Positions 63,984 through 64,000 of a DNA stretch of 64,000 nt are shown here, piece after piece. Source of the stretch: Chitinophagaceae bacterium (GTDB lineage Bacteria > Bacteroidota > Bacteroidia > Chitinophagales > UBA10324); NCBI GenBank assembly GCA_016704325.1, contig JADJAG010000008.1, forward strand, positions 62,001 through 126,000, in the 5' to 3' direction. The notes beneath the pieces were generated by a model that was not told the DNA's origin, made no database searches, and saw only the letters and a program-made list of their open reading frames with translations. Numbering within the stretch: position 1 is the first letter of the stretch; each line of letters opens with the position of its first letter. Made by a program: the position numbers and the translations under genes.

Positions 63984-64000
63984 ATTAAGTGTGATTTATG

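Overview
This window reads as a chromosomal segment of a member of the Bacteroidota, probably an environmental Chitinophagales/Saprospirales-like lineage. The phylum call rests on a TamB gene followed by a lipoprotein TamA-like partner (TamL type), a thermolysin-type protease ending in a type IX secretion (T9SS) sorting domain, DUF6799 repeats, a carboxypeptidase-regulatory/TonB receptor fusion, an ECF sigma/TPR anti-sigma pair, and candidate promoters of the TTG / TAnnTTTG type. The order-level placement is inference. No rRNA, CRISPR array, prophage, replication origin or transposase gene was seen. One tRNA gene is present.

Layout. 1-960 is non-coding and holds a decaying array of about seven 85-bp units, each able to fold into a hairpin. 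962-2868 is ribD with an overlapping EamA transporter. 3053-10744 (minus) is tamB-tamL-DUF167, an outer-membrane assembly operon. 10951-21857 is a loose run of mostly minus-strand small genes: FMN reductase, YjdI-type ferredoxin, a TonB receptor on plus, group III truncated haemoglobin, 1-Cys peroxiredoxin, an isoprenylcysteine methyltransferase-like protein, a beta-barrel candidate, a triple-DUF6799 protein, an AlkD-like glycosylase, DUF417, VOC and DUF4287/DUF5655 proteins. 21980-28970 holds a GT-C glycosyltransferase translationally coupled to a short, possibly truncated secreted protein, a TPR protein, a PAS-nucleotide cyclase split by one in-frame amber codon, and an erythromycin-esterase-like protein. 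29170-31763 is a small accessory patch (DUF1801, AT-rich TPR gene, Mpo1-like protein) with cassette-like flanks. 32102-39329 holds two secreted peptidases. 39708-41185 is pyrR-pyrB. From 41736 to the end are mostly housekeeping and membrane genes: comEC, an enoyl-CoA hydratase family gene, ycaQ, a lycopene cyclase, the sigma/anti-sigma pair, exonuclease III, CsaA, a PA0069-type radical SAM protein, a TMTC-like membrane TPR protein, a MerR regulator, a Wzi/RemB-like porin, a sodium:solute symporter, DedA, pfkA, dapD, tRNA-Leu(CAG) and an RDD protein.

The most unusual content is non-coding. Beside the 85-bp array there is a family of short non-autonomous elements with GGGTRTACGACA-type terminal inverted repeats (41248-41450 and 61505-61788, with a right-end relic at 51620-51661). 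Their interiors are octamer and heptamer microsatellites. Related interiors without the termini occur at 28150-28358, 31826-32098, 34295-34405 and 43870-43950. The best coding anomaly is the amber codon at 25842-25844, which sits where relatives usually carry Trp and splits an otherwise complete class III cyclase. I found no confident, wholly new multi-gene system.
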